A DNA stretch of 64,000 nt, from contig NZ_JACHIH010000003.1 of NCBI RefSeq assembly GCF_014203125.1, forward strand, positions 124,001-188,000, in the 5' to 3' direction. Positions 51,980 through 61,040 of the stretch are shown in pieces (position 1 is the first letter of the stretch; every line of letters starts with the position of its first letter). Made by a program: the position numbers and the translations under genes. The notes under the pieces are model-generated. The model was not told the DNA's origin. It saw nothing but the letters and a program-made list of their open reading frames with translations, and made no database searches. Origin of the DNA: Rhodopseudomonas rhenobacensis. Lineage in GTDB: Bacteria; Pseudomonadota; Alphaproteobacteria; Rhizobiales; Xanthobacteraceae.

Positions 51980-53178
51980 CGGCGGAAGGTCCTGAAGAAC
52001 AACCGCCGTCGCCGACGCCCGTCGTGCCGCCTGATCTGCGGCTTCGGGGCGAGCGGCCGCGCGTCACCCGCTTGTCGCGCAGGGTGCTCATTGGCCTAGG
52101 CGCCGTGTCGGCGCTCGCCGTCGCCGGCGCGCTCGGCTACGCGCTCCAGACTCGCAACGCGGCGCAGAGCGGCCAGGAGTTGCTCTCCACGCAGAACCGT
52201 CCCTCCGCCGAGGGCCTCGCCGGGCTGCCGAAGGACTACACGGGTCTGCCGCGCCAGGCGCCGCCGCTTGGGCCGCCGCTGCCCGGCGATCTCGGCAAGC
52301 CGATCCTCAATGCCGGGGCTGCGCCCAACACCGTCGCTCCTGGAACGACGCCCGATCCGGAAGCGCAGCGCCGGGCGCAAGAGATCGAAGCGGCCCGGCT
52401 CAGCCGTCTCTTCGCTCAGACCAATCAGCAGCCCCAACCGGTCGGCCTCGCCGCGCCGGCTGCGCCGGGCACTGCGGGCCCGACGCCCACACCGCCGGTC
52501 GACGCTGGCGCCGCGCAGAACATGCAGGACCGCAAGACGGCCTTCCTCAACGCTTCGACGGACAAGCGCACGGTCAGTCCGGACCGGCTCGACGCTAAGG
52601 CGTCGCCCTATGTCGTGCAGGCCGGCACCGTGATCCCCGCCGCGCTCATCACGGGCATTCGTTCCGATCTGCCCGGCCAGATCACCGCGCAGGTGACGGA
52701 GGCGGTCTATGACAGCCCGACCGGCAAATATCTTCTCATACCGCAGGGCGCGAAACTGATCGGCCAATACGACAGCTCCGTCGCTTTCGGCCAGTCGCGC
52801 GTGTTGCTGGTCTGGACCCGCATCATCATGCCAGATGGCGGCTCGATCGTGCTGGAGCGCCAGCCTGGCGCCGATACGCAGGGCTATGCCGGGCTTGAGG
52901 ATGAGGTCGACAACCATTGGGGCATGCTGTTCAAGGCCGCCGTCCTCTCGACCCTGCTCAGCGTCGGCGCGGAGGCGGGCACGAGCCAGGACGAGAACAA
53001 TCTAGTCCAGGCGATCCGCAGCGGCGCGTCCAACAGCATCAGCCAGACCGGCTCGCAGATCGTCCAGCGCCAACTCAACATCCAGCCGACCCTGACAATC
53101 CGCCCCGGCTTCCCGGTCCGCGTCATCGTTACGCGTGACCTGGTGCTCGCGCCCTACGCGCAGGGAGGGAAACCATGA
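51976..53178 (+). CDS. trbI: TrbI, VirB10-type
   Basis: 400 residues. One membrane segment (VLIGLGAVSALAVAGALGYAL), a proline-rich periplasmic linker, then the VirB10 domain: SPYVVQAGTVIPAALITGIRSDLPG, YLLIPQGAKLIGQYDS, NHWGMLFKAAVLSTLLSVG, and FPVRVIVTRDLVLAPY at the end. Spans the envelope. Overlaps trbG and the DUF2274 gene by 4 bases each. Confidence 0.95.
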   Translation: MTAEGPEEQPPSPTPVVPPDLRLRGERPRVTRLSRRVLIGLGAVSALAVAGALGYALQTRNAAQSGQELLSTQNRPSAEGLAGLPKDYTGLPRQAPPLGPPLPGDLGKPILNAGAAPNTVAPGTTPDPEAQRRAQEIEAARLSRLFAQTNQQPQPVGLAAPAAPGTAGPTPTPPVDAGAAQNMQDRKTAFLNASTDKRTVSPDRLDAKASPYVVQAGTVIPAALITGIRSDLPGQITAQVTEAVYDSPTGKYLLIPQGAKLIGQYDSSVAFGQSRVLLVWTRIIMPDGGSIVLERQPGADTQGYAGLEDEVDNHWGMLFKAAVLSTLLSVGAEAGTSQDENNLVQAIRSGASNSISQTGSQIVQRQLNIQPTLTIRPGFPVRVIVTRDLVLAPYAQGGKP

Positions 53179-53429
53179 CGAAGCTCAAGCTCGGGCCGCT
53201 CGCTAACGACAAGCCGGTCAAGGTCAGCATCGAGCTGCCCGCCGATGTGCATCGCGACTTGATCGCCTATGCCGAGATCCTGGGTCGGACCACCGGCCAG
53301 TCTGCGCCCGATCCGGCCAAGCTGATCGCACCGATGATCGAACGGTTCATGGCGACCGATCGGGCATTCGCGAAGGCGCGACGAAATCCTGCTCAGCCGG
53401 AAGCGAGAGCGCCCGAGAGATCGGGATAA
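53175..53429 (+). CDS. DUF2274 protein
   Basis: 84 residues: KLKLGPLANDKPVKVSIELPADVHRDLIAYAEI, a ribbon-helix-helix-like fold typical of DUF2274, the usual last gene of this trb operon. ATG overlaps the trbI stop. Its 3' end overlaps the convergent LysR pseudogene by 37 bases. Confidence 0.92.
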   Translation: MTKLKLGPLANDKPVKVSIELPADVHRDLIAYAEILGRTTGQSAPDPAKLIAPMIERFMATDRAFAKARRNPAQPEARAPERSG

Positions 53430-54309
53430 CGCTCTCGCAGGATAGCGAGGAAGGGTGGCAGCGAAGGATTGCAATTCGCTTGGCGCCAGTAGGCGCGGAA
53501 GGCGAGGCGAGTTGGCCCATCCATGTCATGCACCTCCCGATAAGCAACGCCCGGATAGACCGCACCGGTCGCGCCCTCCAGTGCAAGCAAAATACCCCAT
53601 CCCGCACCGACCAGCGTGAGAAGCCGATCCAGTCCGACATCGTGCCGGAGAAGACGGCAAGGATCAGAATGTCCCACTTTACTGACGAGCAACTTTAGGA
53701 ATTCCGGACCGGGACCGCGCTGCGGCAACACCAGTACCTCATGTCTCAAGTCGCTCCAGTGAACAACATCGCGGCTTGCGAGCGGATGGTCCTCCGGCAA
53801 GGCGACGACGACCCGTTCGCTCCACACCGAAAGCGACTTGTCATCCCGCGCGGGGTAGTTCTCGGCCACAAAGGCAACATCGATGGCGGAGTTTGCCACG
53901 TCGGAGATCAAGTGTTCGCTCGATCCATCGACAAGGTGGATCTCGACGTCCGGAAACGCGCGGCGGTGCTCCACCAACGTAGCCCTGAGATTGCCAGCCG
54001 AAAGCGACGCATGAACACCAATGGTTAGGCGGCCGCTCTCACCTCTCGATCGGGTTTTCAAGCGGGAGACCATGAGCTCGGTTTCTTCGATGATCCGTCG
54101 CGCCGATCAACGAATTCTTGGCCAGCCGGGGTAAGGCGGGTGCCGCCATTCGTGCGTTCGAATAGAGTGGCGCCGACCTCCTGCTCAACGTCTCGCATCC
54201 GTCGGCTCAGCGTTGATTGCCGCATATTCAATTTCTCGGCGGCTTGCCGCAAACTTCGAAATTGCGACACAGCGATTGCCCACTTCATGTTCTGAAGTTC
54301 AACAGTCAC
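53393..54309 (-). pseudogene. LysR-family regulator, disrupted by a one-base deletion
   Basis: The N-terminal HTH is in one frame (start 54309; FRSLRQAAEKLNMRQSTLSRRMRDVEQEVG to LTPAGQEFVD). The substrate-binding domain is in another (MVSRLKTRSRGESGRLTIGVHASLS to the stop at 53393). Adding one G at about 54103 (GATCGGCGCGACGG, minus strand) joins the frames and restores the usual VDRARRIIEETELM linker. The intact gene is a conserved backbone regulator after DUF2274. Here it should give only a truncated 83-residue HTH protein, unless the base call is wrong. Confidence 0.82.
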
Positions 54310-54715
54310 CGCGCCCTCATCCCGTATTCAGAGAGAGCGCCTGACGACGACGCTTGATATGTGCGAACGCCCGATAGGCATCGCCGCGCGCCTGGTCGCG
54401 AGTCGGCTTTAACTCGGCATAGCGCTGCCGCGCTCTTTATTCGCACGCTGACAACTCGGTGCTTCGGGTCCAGCATCGGCAGATCACTCCGACCGCCGCG
54501 TCCGCCGTCCCTTGGGAAGTCCGTAGGGAACGAAAGCGTGGTCCACTTGCGTCTGGACCGCCACAACCGCTTCCCAAGCAGCATCTCTCAGAGACTCGGC
54601 ACGGTAAAATAGAGACCATACCGTAGCTACGTTGATGGAGTCTATAAGGTCGTCTCTTGGGGGCCTCGGACCATGCCTCTCCGGGGCTTGGCTTGCGGCA
54701 ACCACAAGCCGAGGT
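54310..54715. other. 406-base gap between the ICE backbone and the catabolic cluster
   Basis: No supported gene. CGGCACGGTA at 54597-54606 is the exact reverse complement of TACCGTGCCG in the TetR promoter at 55375-55384, and CGTAGCTACG at 54622-54631 is a perfect palindrome following TACCGTAGCT. This may be a second binding site of the TetR protein at 54716-55345, or the remnant of a promoter it once controlled. The ICE end could lie here, but no att repeat was found. Confidence 0.4.
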
Positions 54716-55345
54716 TCAAGCTGGATCTCGCCGTGGCCCGCTGGAATCCCCGCCAAGGGCTCTTTCGACGACGCCACGAACAAAAGCGTCATCGAGCTCT
54801 TGCCGCGAAAACCACCGGCGATAAAAGAGCGGTCCGGCGATCGCCGCCGTGAGATCGGCCACATCGAAATCCGGGCCCAACTCGCCGCGCGCTTGCGCGC
54901 GCGCCGCGATCGCGCCAAACCCCGACAACATGCCAGCATGAGTGCGCGACTGAAACTCAGCGACCTCCTGGTCGCGCTCGGCGGCGTCAACGATTGAGGG
55001 CATTGCGGACGACCACCGGCCTGTCCGCAAGCGTTCAGCCAACCCCAGCGCTAATACGGTCAGGTCGCTCCGAAAACTGCCCGTGTTGGGCGTCTGAAGC
55101 CGAGGGGCGAATTGCATAACGGCATCGAACAGTAGACCTGTGCGCGATGGCCAGTGCCGGTAGATCGTGGTCTTGGCGACGCCCGATCGCCGCGACACTT
55201 CGTCGACGCTGACACCGCTCAGTCCGAATTCTGTCAGCAATTCGTAGGCCGCGGCCAAACTTGCCGCCCTCACGGCTTCCTTGGAACGCCGCAGCGGCTC
55301 GGCTCCCTTGGCCGGCTTCCCCACCTTGCCCGACTTTGTGGACAT
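54716..55345 (-). CDS. TetR-family regulator heading the catabolic cluster
   Basis: 209 residues. HTH: AAAYELLTEFGLSGVSVDEVSRRSGVAKTTIYRHWPSRTGLLFDAV, with a basic N-terminal arm (STKSGKVGKPAKGAEPLRRSKE). C-terminal TetR_C_16/33-like domain. The start at 55345 is chosen because upstream in-frame residues overlap the operator. Divergent from the VOC gene, with a 17-base imperfect palindrome in between. Confidence 0.88.
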   Translation of the reverse strand: MSTKSGKVGKPAKGAEPLRRSKEAVRAASLAAAYELLTEFGLSGVSVDEVSRRSGVAKTTIYRHWPSRTGLLFDAVMQFAPRLQTPNTGSFRSDLTVLALGLAERLRTGRWSSAMPSIVDAAERDQEVAEFQSRTHAGMLSGFGAIAARAQARGELGPDFDVADLTAAIAGPLFYRRWFSRQELDDAFVRGVVERALGGDSSGPRRDPA

Positions 55346-55369
55346 TCCGCTTGACTCCCCGTTCTTAGA

Positions 55370-55386
55370 TACGATACCGTGCCGTA
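55370..55386. promoter_or_regulatory. Palindromic operator between tetR and the VOC gene
   Basis: TACGATACCGTGCCGTA is an imperfect palindrome (TACG and CGTA ends, CCGTG centre) in the 79-base divergent intergenic region. Likely binding site of the TetR protein controlling both directions. Confidence 0.55.
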
Positions 55387-55424
55387 GCTTAAATATGCAA
55401 TACGACATTTAAGGCGAGGTTACC

Positions 55425-55796
55425 ATGACGTTCAAGCAAACCCGACTGGTCACCACCGATGTGGCGAAGCTGACTCGCTTCTACGAAAGCGTCAGTCAAG
55501 CGACGGCCGAGGTCCTCAGCAGCGACTACGCGCAATTCCAAAATGAGCCTTGCAAGGGATTGGCCATAATAGCCCAAGCGACGACTCAGGCGTACGGCGA
55601 GGGCGTCGCCGAAGCGGCGGCCAATCGTTCCGTCATCCTCGATTTCGAAGTCACCGATATCGATGCTGAATACGAACGGCTGAAGGACATCGTGAGCGAT
55701 TGGGTGATGCCGCCGAAGCTCATGCCTTGGGGAGCCCGCGCTATCGTCTTTCGCGATCCGGATGGAAACCTCGTCAATATGTACGCCCATCCCTGA
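55425..55796 (+). CDS. VOC-family (glyoxalase/dioxygenase fold) protein
   Basis: 123 residues. Two betaalphabetabetabeta modules: RLVTTDVAKLTRFYESVSQ and SVILDFEVTDIDAEYERL, ending with AIVFRDPDGNLVNMYAHP, the usual VOC finish. Likely metal ligands are not all clear. Members include glyoxalases, fosfomycin-resistance enzymes and isomerases. First gene of the plus-strand group under TetR control. Confidence 0.85.
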   Translation: MTFKQTRLVTTDVAKLTRFYESVSQATAEVLSSDYAQFQNEPCKGLAIIAQATTQAYGEGVAEAAANRSVILDFEVTDIDAEYERLKDIVSDWVMPPKLMPWGARAIVFRDPDGNLVNMYAHP

Positions 55797-55849
55797 CGGC
55801 CGCCCGCTTTCTTTGAAGATCACCGAAACCTTTTGACAGGAATCAAAGC

Positions 55850-56740
55850 ATGGCCGCCTCCGATCCACATCCTAGGAAGCGTGTCGCCGTCCTCGACACC
55901 GAGATGAGCTACGTAGATGTGGGCGAAGGCGATCCCATCGTCTTCCTGCACGGCAATCCGACGTCCTCGTACCTCTGGCGGAACATCATTCCGCACGTCA
56001 GCGACATCGGGCGGTGTCTTGCGCCAGACCTGATCGGCATGGGGCAATCGGGCAAGTCGCCGACCTACTCCTATCGCTTCGTCGATCATGCGCGCTACCT
56101 CGACGCCTGGTTCGACGCCATGAACCTGAGCAAGGTCATCCTGGTCGTCCATGACTGGGGCTCGGCGCTCGGCTTTCACCGCGCCTACCGCCATCCGGAT
56201 CAAGTCGCGGCGATCGCTTACATGGAGGCCATCAGCCAGCCGCTTACGTGGGAGCCGTTCGGAGAGGGCGGGGGAATATTCGGCAAGATGCGATCGAGCG
56301 CGGGCGAACACCTCGTTCTGGATCAGAACGCCTTCATCGAGCAAATCTTGCCGGGAGCAATGATCCGGACGCTGAGCGAGGAGGAGATGGCCGCCTATCG
56401 CGCTCCGTTCCCCGATCCCGTCGCTCGACTCCCCACGCTGATTTGGCCGCGCCAAATTCCGATCGAAGGCGAGCCTGAGGACGTGACATCGATCGTTCGA
56501 GCTTACGGGAGATGGCTGAGTGAAAGCCCTCTGCCGAAGCTGTTCATCAGCGGGGACCCTGGGTCGGTCAATACGGCCGGCAGTGCGGTCCGGACGTTCT
56601 GCCGGACGTGGCCGAACCAGAAAGAAGTCACCGTGAAAGGGCGGCACTTCCTGCAGGAGGACTCGCCCGGCGAGATCGGCGCAGCCCTTCGACAGTTCGT
56701 CATCGAAACACGCCGCCCGGCGCACAGCCAAGCCGGCTAA
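55850..56740 (+). CDS. dhaA: Haloalkane dehalogenase, HLD-II-like
   Basis: 296 residues, usual length. alpha/beta-hydrolase with oxyanion [12 protein letters not shown] (Asn36), nucleophile Asp102 in [12 protein letters not shown] followed by Trp103, acid Glu125 in AYMEAISQP and His266 in GRHFLQEDS. Asn plus Trp halide ligands and Glu after strand six are features of the DhaA/LinB subgroup. It hydrolyses carbon-halogen bonds in haloalkanes to alcohols. Substrate cannot be told from sequence. The symbol is by family resemblance. Confidence 0.9.
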   Translation: MAASDPHPRKRVAVLDTEMSYVDVGEGDPIVFLHGNPTSSYLWRNIIPHVSDIGRCLAPDLIGMGQSGKSPTYSYRFVDHARYLDAWFDAMNLSKVILVVHDWGSALGFHRAYRHPDQVAAIAYMEAISQPLTWEPFGEGGGIFGKMRSSAGEHLVLDQNAFIEQILPGAMIRTLSEEEMAAYRAPFPDPVARLPTLIWPRQIPIEGEPEDVTSIVRAYGRWLSESPLPKLFISGDPGSVNTAGSAVRTFCRTWPNQKEVTVKGRHFLQEDSPGEIGAALRQFVIETRRPAHSQAG

Positions 56741-56764
56741 TTCTTAACAATATCGGAGAAAATC

Positions 56765-57646
56765 ATGACTGTTTTAGTAACGGGCGCCACCGGCAACGTC
56801 GGCTCGGTTGTTGTCGAGCAACTTGTTGCGGCGGGATTCGACGTTCGAGCGTTCACGCGCTCACCGGAAAAGGCGACCTTTCCGCCGGGCGTCACGCCGT
56901 TCAAGGGTGAGCTGCTCGATGTGGATGCGCTGCGGGCCGCAATTGACGGCGTCGAAGCGGTGTTCCTGCTAAGCCCGGTCGTGCCGGACGAGCTGAACGT
57001 CACGATCTCCGCTCTCAATCTTTGCCGCGAGGCGAAGGTCAAAGCCATCGCTTACCTGTCCGTGTTCCGCGTCGAGGAAACCGAAGACGTTCCGCACTTC
57101 GCGTCAAAGTTTGCCGCGGAGCGCATGATCGCGAAACACAATATGCCGGTGACCATCTTGCGCCCGAACGCATACATGCAAAGCCCGGGCGTCAAGGACG
57201 CTCTCGGCCACGGCATCTTCCCGTTCCCGATCGGCGGGAAGGGCGTTTCCTTTACCGATATTCGCGACATCGCCGAGGTTGCCGTGCTCGAAATCCAGCG
57301 CCGGCTGGCCTCCGCCGAACCGTTCGGCCCGGAAATCTACGAGGTGGTCGCCGAGGACGTTCTGACCGGAGAATCCGGAGCGAAGCTCTGGAGTGACGCG
57401 CTCGGCCGCCCGATCAAATATATCGGCGACGATATCGACCAATGGGTTCAGAGCCTGCGGGCGTTCGCCCCCAACTGGATGGCCTACGACTTCAAATACA
57501 TGATGAAGCATTTCCAAGAGGACGGCCCGGTCTCGACCGCCGCCGGACTTGAGCGCCTGCGCGAGCGTCTTGGCCGCAACCCGCGCTCCTACAGTGACTT
57601 CGTGGCCGAGAGCGCCAAGCTGTGGAGCGAGGCGGCTTCGAACTAA
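56765..57646 (+). CDS. NmrA-like NAD(P)-binding reductase (first)
   Basis: 293 residues. Rossmann start MTVLVTGATGNVGSVVVEQL, GVEAVFLLSPVVPDELNV, AIAYLSVFRVEETEDVPHF, then TILRPNAYMQSPGV. Atypical extended SDR/NmrA protein without a clear YxxxK; a quinone or redox-linked reductase or sensor. 24 bases after the dehalogenase with a ribosome site GGAG. Confidence 0.86.
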   Translation: MTVLVTGATGNVGSVVVEQLVAAGFDVRAFTRSPEKATFPPGVTPFKGELLDVDALRAAIDGVEAVFLLSPVVPDELNVTISALNLCREAKVKAIAYLSVFRVEETEDVPHFASKFAAERMIAKHNMPVTILRPNAYMQSPGVKDALGHGIFPFPIGGKGVSFTDIRDIAEVAVLEIQRRLASAEPFGPEIYEVVAEDVLTGESGAKLWSDALGRPIKYIGDDIDQWVQSLRAFAPNWMAYDFKYMMKHFQEDGPVSTAAGLERLRERLGRNPRSYSDFVAESAKLWSEAASN

Positions 57647-57713
57647 CGAGGCAGATACGCTGTACGTCTGGGCCTCAGTCGTCACCCCAAGCCTAAATTG
57701 AGAGGACTACCAG

Positions 57714-58022
57714 GTGAAAATCACTCGCCACCGGTACACCGTGAAACCAGCGTTCGTTGAACAGAACAGGCAAAACCTTGCTGAGTTCATCGCAGCGCTG
57801 GCGGCGACTTCAACGCCTGGCCTTTCCTATCGGGTTTTCCTCGAAGAGGACGGGCAGACCTTTCTGCACTTGGTGACCTCTGAAGACGATCCGTCTGCGG
57901 TCATCACCGGCCTTCCATCGTTCAAAAAATTTCAATCGGAACTGTTGGCGAGTGCCCCAGTCCTAAGGCCGGATCAGGTGAGCATGTCGCTCATCGCGAC
58001 AAGTGGAGAATCGTTCAGGTAG
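57714..58022 (+). CDS. ABM-like (ferredoxin-like fold) small protein
   Basis: 102 residues: KITRHRYTVKPAFVEQNRQNLAEFIAALAAT, GLSYRVFLEEDGQTFLHLV, FKKFQSELLASAPVLRPDQV. Resembles antibiotic-biosynthesis-monooxygenase-type small enzymes. The start is a GTG at 57714 with an AGG-rich site upstream. Function uncertain. Confidence 0.7.
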   Translation: MKITRHRYTVKPAFVEQNRQNLAEFIAALAATSTPGLSYRVFLEEDGQTFLHLVTSEDDPSAVITGLPSFKKFQSELLASAPVLRPDQVSMSLIATSGESFR

Positions 58023-58116
58023 ACCGCTGGCTGGCCTCCGCCTTCAGCCTTTTAATCCGAGGCTGTCGCAGTGTCCGACGCGCTTTCCCCAGAACAAGCA
58101 AGAAGGAATGAAATCT

Positions 58117-58983
58117 ATGTCTCATGAAAATGTGGTGCTTGTTACTGGCGGGACGGGCAGTCAGGGCGGCGCGACCGTCACCCACTTGTTGGCGGCGAAA
58201 AAGGTTCGCGTGAGGGTCCTGACGCGGAACTTGGACTCGCCCAAGGCCAAGAGTCTGGCCGCGCGTGGCGTGGAGCTGGTCAAGGGTGACTTCGACGACG
58301 TGGCATCGCTTAGGAAGGCGTTGGAAGGCGTCTCCGCCGCGTATTCGGTGCAGCAATGGACGGAAAAGGGTGGCACTGAGGCGGAGGAGGTACACGGCAA
58401 GCGGTTTGCCGATGCGGTGAAGGCGTCGGGCAGCCCTCATCTCGTTTACTCGTCGGCCGAGGGCGTCGAGCGGAACAGCGGCCTCGGCCACTACGAGAGC
58501 AAATGGGCGATTGAGCAGCACATTCGTGAGCTAGGCCTCCCGGCCACGATCTTGCGTCCGGTCGGTTTCATGGATGCGTTTGGCGCCGCGGCGATCCCGC
58601 GCGGCATGTTCCTCGGAATATTCAGAGCGAACTTTGGCCCAACGCTCCCCATCCAATTCGTGGCCACCTACGACATCGGCTGGTTTGCCGCGCGCGCTCT
58701 GGAAGAGCCAGAGAAATACGCCGGACGGGTCATTCCGCTCGCCGGTGACCAGCTGAGCATCAACGACATCGTCAGGACCTTCAAGACCGTCACCGGGAAG
58801 AAGCCTTGGGTGGCGCCGATTCCCGCCTTCTTGGCCAAGAGGGCGATGCCGAAGGAGTTCTTGGACATGTTCACCTGGATCCGTGAGAAGGGCTTCAAAG
58901 CGAACATTGCTGAGGTGCGGCGTGAATATCCGCAGCTACTAACCTTTGCCGGTTGGGTGAAGAAATACACTGAAGAACACTGA
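58117..58983 (+). CDS. NmrA-like NAD(P)-binding reductase (second)
   Basis: 288 residues. VVLVTGGTGSQGGATVTHLLAAKKVRVRVLTR, KGDFDDVASLRKALEGVSAAYSVQQWTEKGGTEAEEV, HLVYSSAEGVERNSGLGHYESKWAIEQHI, TILRPVGFMDAF. NmrA group, related to human HSCARG-like proteins. The ATG at 58117 suits the AAGGA spacing better than 58108. Substrate unknown. Confidence 0.87.
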   Translation: MSHENVVLVTGGTGSQGGATVTHLLAAKKVRVRVLTRNLDSPKAKSLAARGVELVKGDFDDVASLRKALEGVSAAYSVQQWTEKGGTEAEEVHGKRFADAVKASGSPHLVYSSAEGVERNSGLGHYESKWAIEQHIRELGLPATILRPVGFMDAFGAAAIPRGMFLGIFRANFGPTLPIQFVATYDIGWFAARALEEPEKYAGRVIPLAGDQLSINDIVRTFKTVTGKKPWVAPIPAFLAKRAMPKEFLDMFTWIREKGFKANIAEVRREYPQLLTFAGWVKKYTEEH

Positions 58984-59130
58984 CCAACGAGCGTGTTCCG
59001 GCGGGCCGCGGAGCAGCGCATGACCATCACGTCAGCCAGCTTTTTGTAAATCGACACAATCGACGCGGTGCGCATCTCTGGCTGATTGCGCCGGACTCTT
59101 GCGGGCTTCGCGCATTCCACAAAGGAAACG

Positions 59131-60219
59131 ATGATGACCGACCTTCTTGGTCCGTTCGACCTCGCCGGGCTCAATCTATCGAACCGCATCATCATGGCGC
59201 CCATGACACGGACGCGGGCCGATGACGCCGGCGTTCCGACCGACCTCATGCGCGAATATTACGTGCAGCGGGCCTCGGCGGGGCTGATTGTGACCGAGTG
59301 CACCGCCGTGCGACCGGACAGCGCCGGTATCATTCACGCGCCCGGCGCCTACGACGCGGCCCAGGAGGCGGGCTGGCGCAAGATCACAGATGCCGTGCAT
59401 GCCGCTGGTGGCCGCATCTACCTGCAAATCTGGCATGGCGGACGAATCTCACATTCGAGCCTGCAGCCGGACGGCGCGCCACCAATCGCCCCCTCGGCGA
59501 TCGCGGCCGCAGGCGTCATCTTCACGGCTAAGGGCCTCCTACCCTATGAAACCCCGCGGGCGCTGGAGACACCCGAGATCGCCCCGCTGGTCGAGAGTTT
59601 TGGCGCCGCGACCGCCCATGCGCGGCGCGCTGGCTTTGATGGCGTCGAGCTGCACGGCGCTTTCGGCTATCTGCCAGATCAGTTCCTGCAGGATGGGACG
59701 AACCAGCGGACCGACGCCTACGGCGGCTCGGCGGAGAATCGCGCCCGCTTCATGCTGGAGGTGGTCGAAGCCATGAGCGGCGCCTGGTCGCCGGAGCGAC
59801 TAGGCGTGAAGCTCTCGCCCTCTGCGCGCCACTACGGGCAGTCTGATAGGGACGCGTTCGCCACCTTCACTTACGTCGCCCGGCAGCTGAGCGCGATGAA
59901 GGTCGGCTATCTGCACGTCATGGAGCCGAGCGAAGAGGATCTTAAGACGGGCTCCGTGCAAATCGAGCACACGACTGCAGCGCTGCGACCGGCGTTTCCC
60001 GGGGTGGTGATTTCCAACGGCGGCTATGACAAGGCCAAGGCCGAGGCGGCGCTTGCCGCCGGCACGGCCGACCTCGTGTCTTTCGGGGCGCCGTTTATTG
60101 CCAACCCCGACCTGCCGGCCCGATTCCAAAACGATGCGCCGCTCAACACGCCCGACCCGGCGACGTTCTACGGTAGCGGGGCGAAGGGTTACACCGACTA
60201 TCCTTCGCTATCGAAATGA
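59131..60219 (+). CDS. Old Yellow Enzyme-family alkene reductase (first)
   Basis: 362 residues. FMN TIM barrel: DLLGPFDLAGLNLSNRIIMAPMTR, IYLQIWHGGRISHSSLQPDGAPPIAPSAI, GFDGVELHGAFGYLPDQFLQDGTNQRTDAYGGSAENR, AGTADLVSFGAPFIANPDLPARF. NemA/XenA-like: reduces activated alkenes or nitro groups with NAD(P)H. Start at the first of two ATGs after AAAGGA. Confidence 0.93.
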   Translation: MMTDLLGPFDLAGLNLSNRIIMAPMTRTRADDAGVPTDLMREYYVQRASAGLIVTECTAVRPDSAGIIHAPGAYDAAQEAGWRKITDAVHAAGGRIYLQIWHGGRISHSSLQPDGAPPIAPSAIAAAGVIFTAKGLLPYETPRALETPEIAPLVESFGAATAHARRAGFDGVELHGAFGYLPDQFLQDGTNQRTDAYGGSAENRARFMLEVVEAMSGAWSPERLGVKLSPSARHYGQSDRDAFATFTYVARQLSAMKVGYLHVMEPSEEDLKTGSVQIEHTTAALRPAFPGVVISNGGYDKAKAEAALAAGTADLVSFGAPFIANPDLPARFQNDAPLNTPDPATFYGSGAKGYTDYPSLSK

Positions 60220-60322
60220 GAAGCACCGCGATGGCGCTTGTTGCCAGGACGGCAATAGCGCTCCCAGCCGCTTTGGCGGCTTGATCCAGGAAAACGACGT
60301 TTAATCTCAAAGGAGAAGCGTA

Positions 60323-60886
60323 ATGGAAACGCTACAACCCATCGAAGTAAGCGAAGCAGTCGGCGAGGCCAAGGCATTGCTCGACGGCCTGCAGCAGCGA
60401 CTGCCAAAGGTGCCGAATATGTTGCGGCTGTTGGGACATTCACCAACAGTCCTGGGTTCCTATTTGGACTTCACCGACGCTTTCAACAAGCAATTGCCTG
60501 AGCGGTTGCGGGACTTGATCAGCATCACCGTGGCGCAGATCACGGGCGCCGATTATCTTCTGTCATTCGCCCATGTGCTCGCCAAACGCGAAGGCCTGAG
60601 CGACGAACAAATGAACGCGGCCCGTCGTGGCGAGTCTTCCGATGTAAAGACGGCCGCCGTGCTGGGGTTCGCGGCGAAAGCTGCTCGCGAGCATGGGCGG
60701 GTTTCTGAAGGCGACCTCGCGGCGCTCCGCGAAGCTGGTTACAGCGAGGCCGAAACCGTTGAGATCGTGGCTTATATTTCGCTTTCGATGTTTCGCGTTT
60801 ACTTCAACCTCATGGCCCGAACAGCCATCGACTTCCCAATCGTGAAGTCGGCAGATTTGGCTTCTTCCCAAAACAGCGGGGCTTGA
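60323..60886 (+). CDS. Carboxymuconolactone decarboxylase (AhpD-like) fold protein lacking the Cys pair
   Basis: 187 residues. QRLPKVPNMLRLLGHSPTVLGSYLDFTDAF, LRDLISITVAQITGADYLLSFAHVLAKREGLSDEQ, SYSEAETVEIVAYISLSMFRVYFNL. The fold matches, but the CxxC-x-x-H centre of AhpD is replaced by ADYLLSFAH, so peroxidase chemistry is unlikely; perhaps a different hydrolase or isomerase, or inactive. Strong AGGAG before the ATG. Confidence 0.86.
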   Translation: METLQPIEVSEAVGEAKALLDGLQQRLPKVPNMLRLLGHSPTVLGSYLDFTDAFNKQLPERLRDLISITVAQITGADYLLSFAHVLAKREGLSDEQMNAARRGESSDVKTAAVLGFAAKAAREHGRVSEGDLAALREAGYSEAETVEIVAYISLSMFRVYFNLMARTAIDFPIVKSADLASSQNSGA

Positions 60887-61040
60887 GCGCGAATACGTTC
60901 CCTGGCCTTAAGACCTCACCGAACGGACATGCTTGGGAGCTTTGCGTTGGCTGCGCACGTCCGTCCAGATTCTCAACAGCTCTTCCACGCCTTCCGAACG
61001 CGGACCAAGTGCCGATGTAGCCAACGAAGGAATAATCAGC

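Noticed and set aside
54484-54990. 168-codon minus-strand frame overlapping the TetR gene
   Set aside because: Same strand, different frame from a clear TetR protein; no recognised features.
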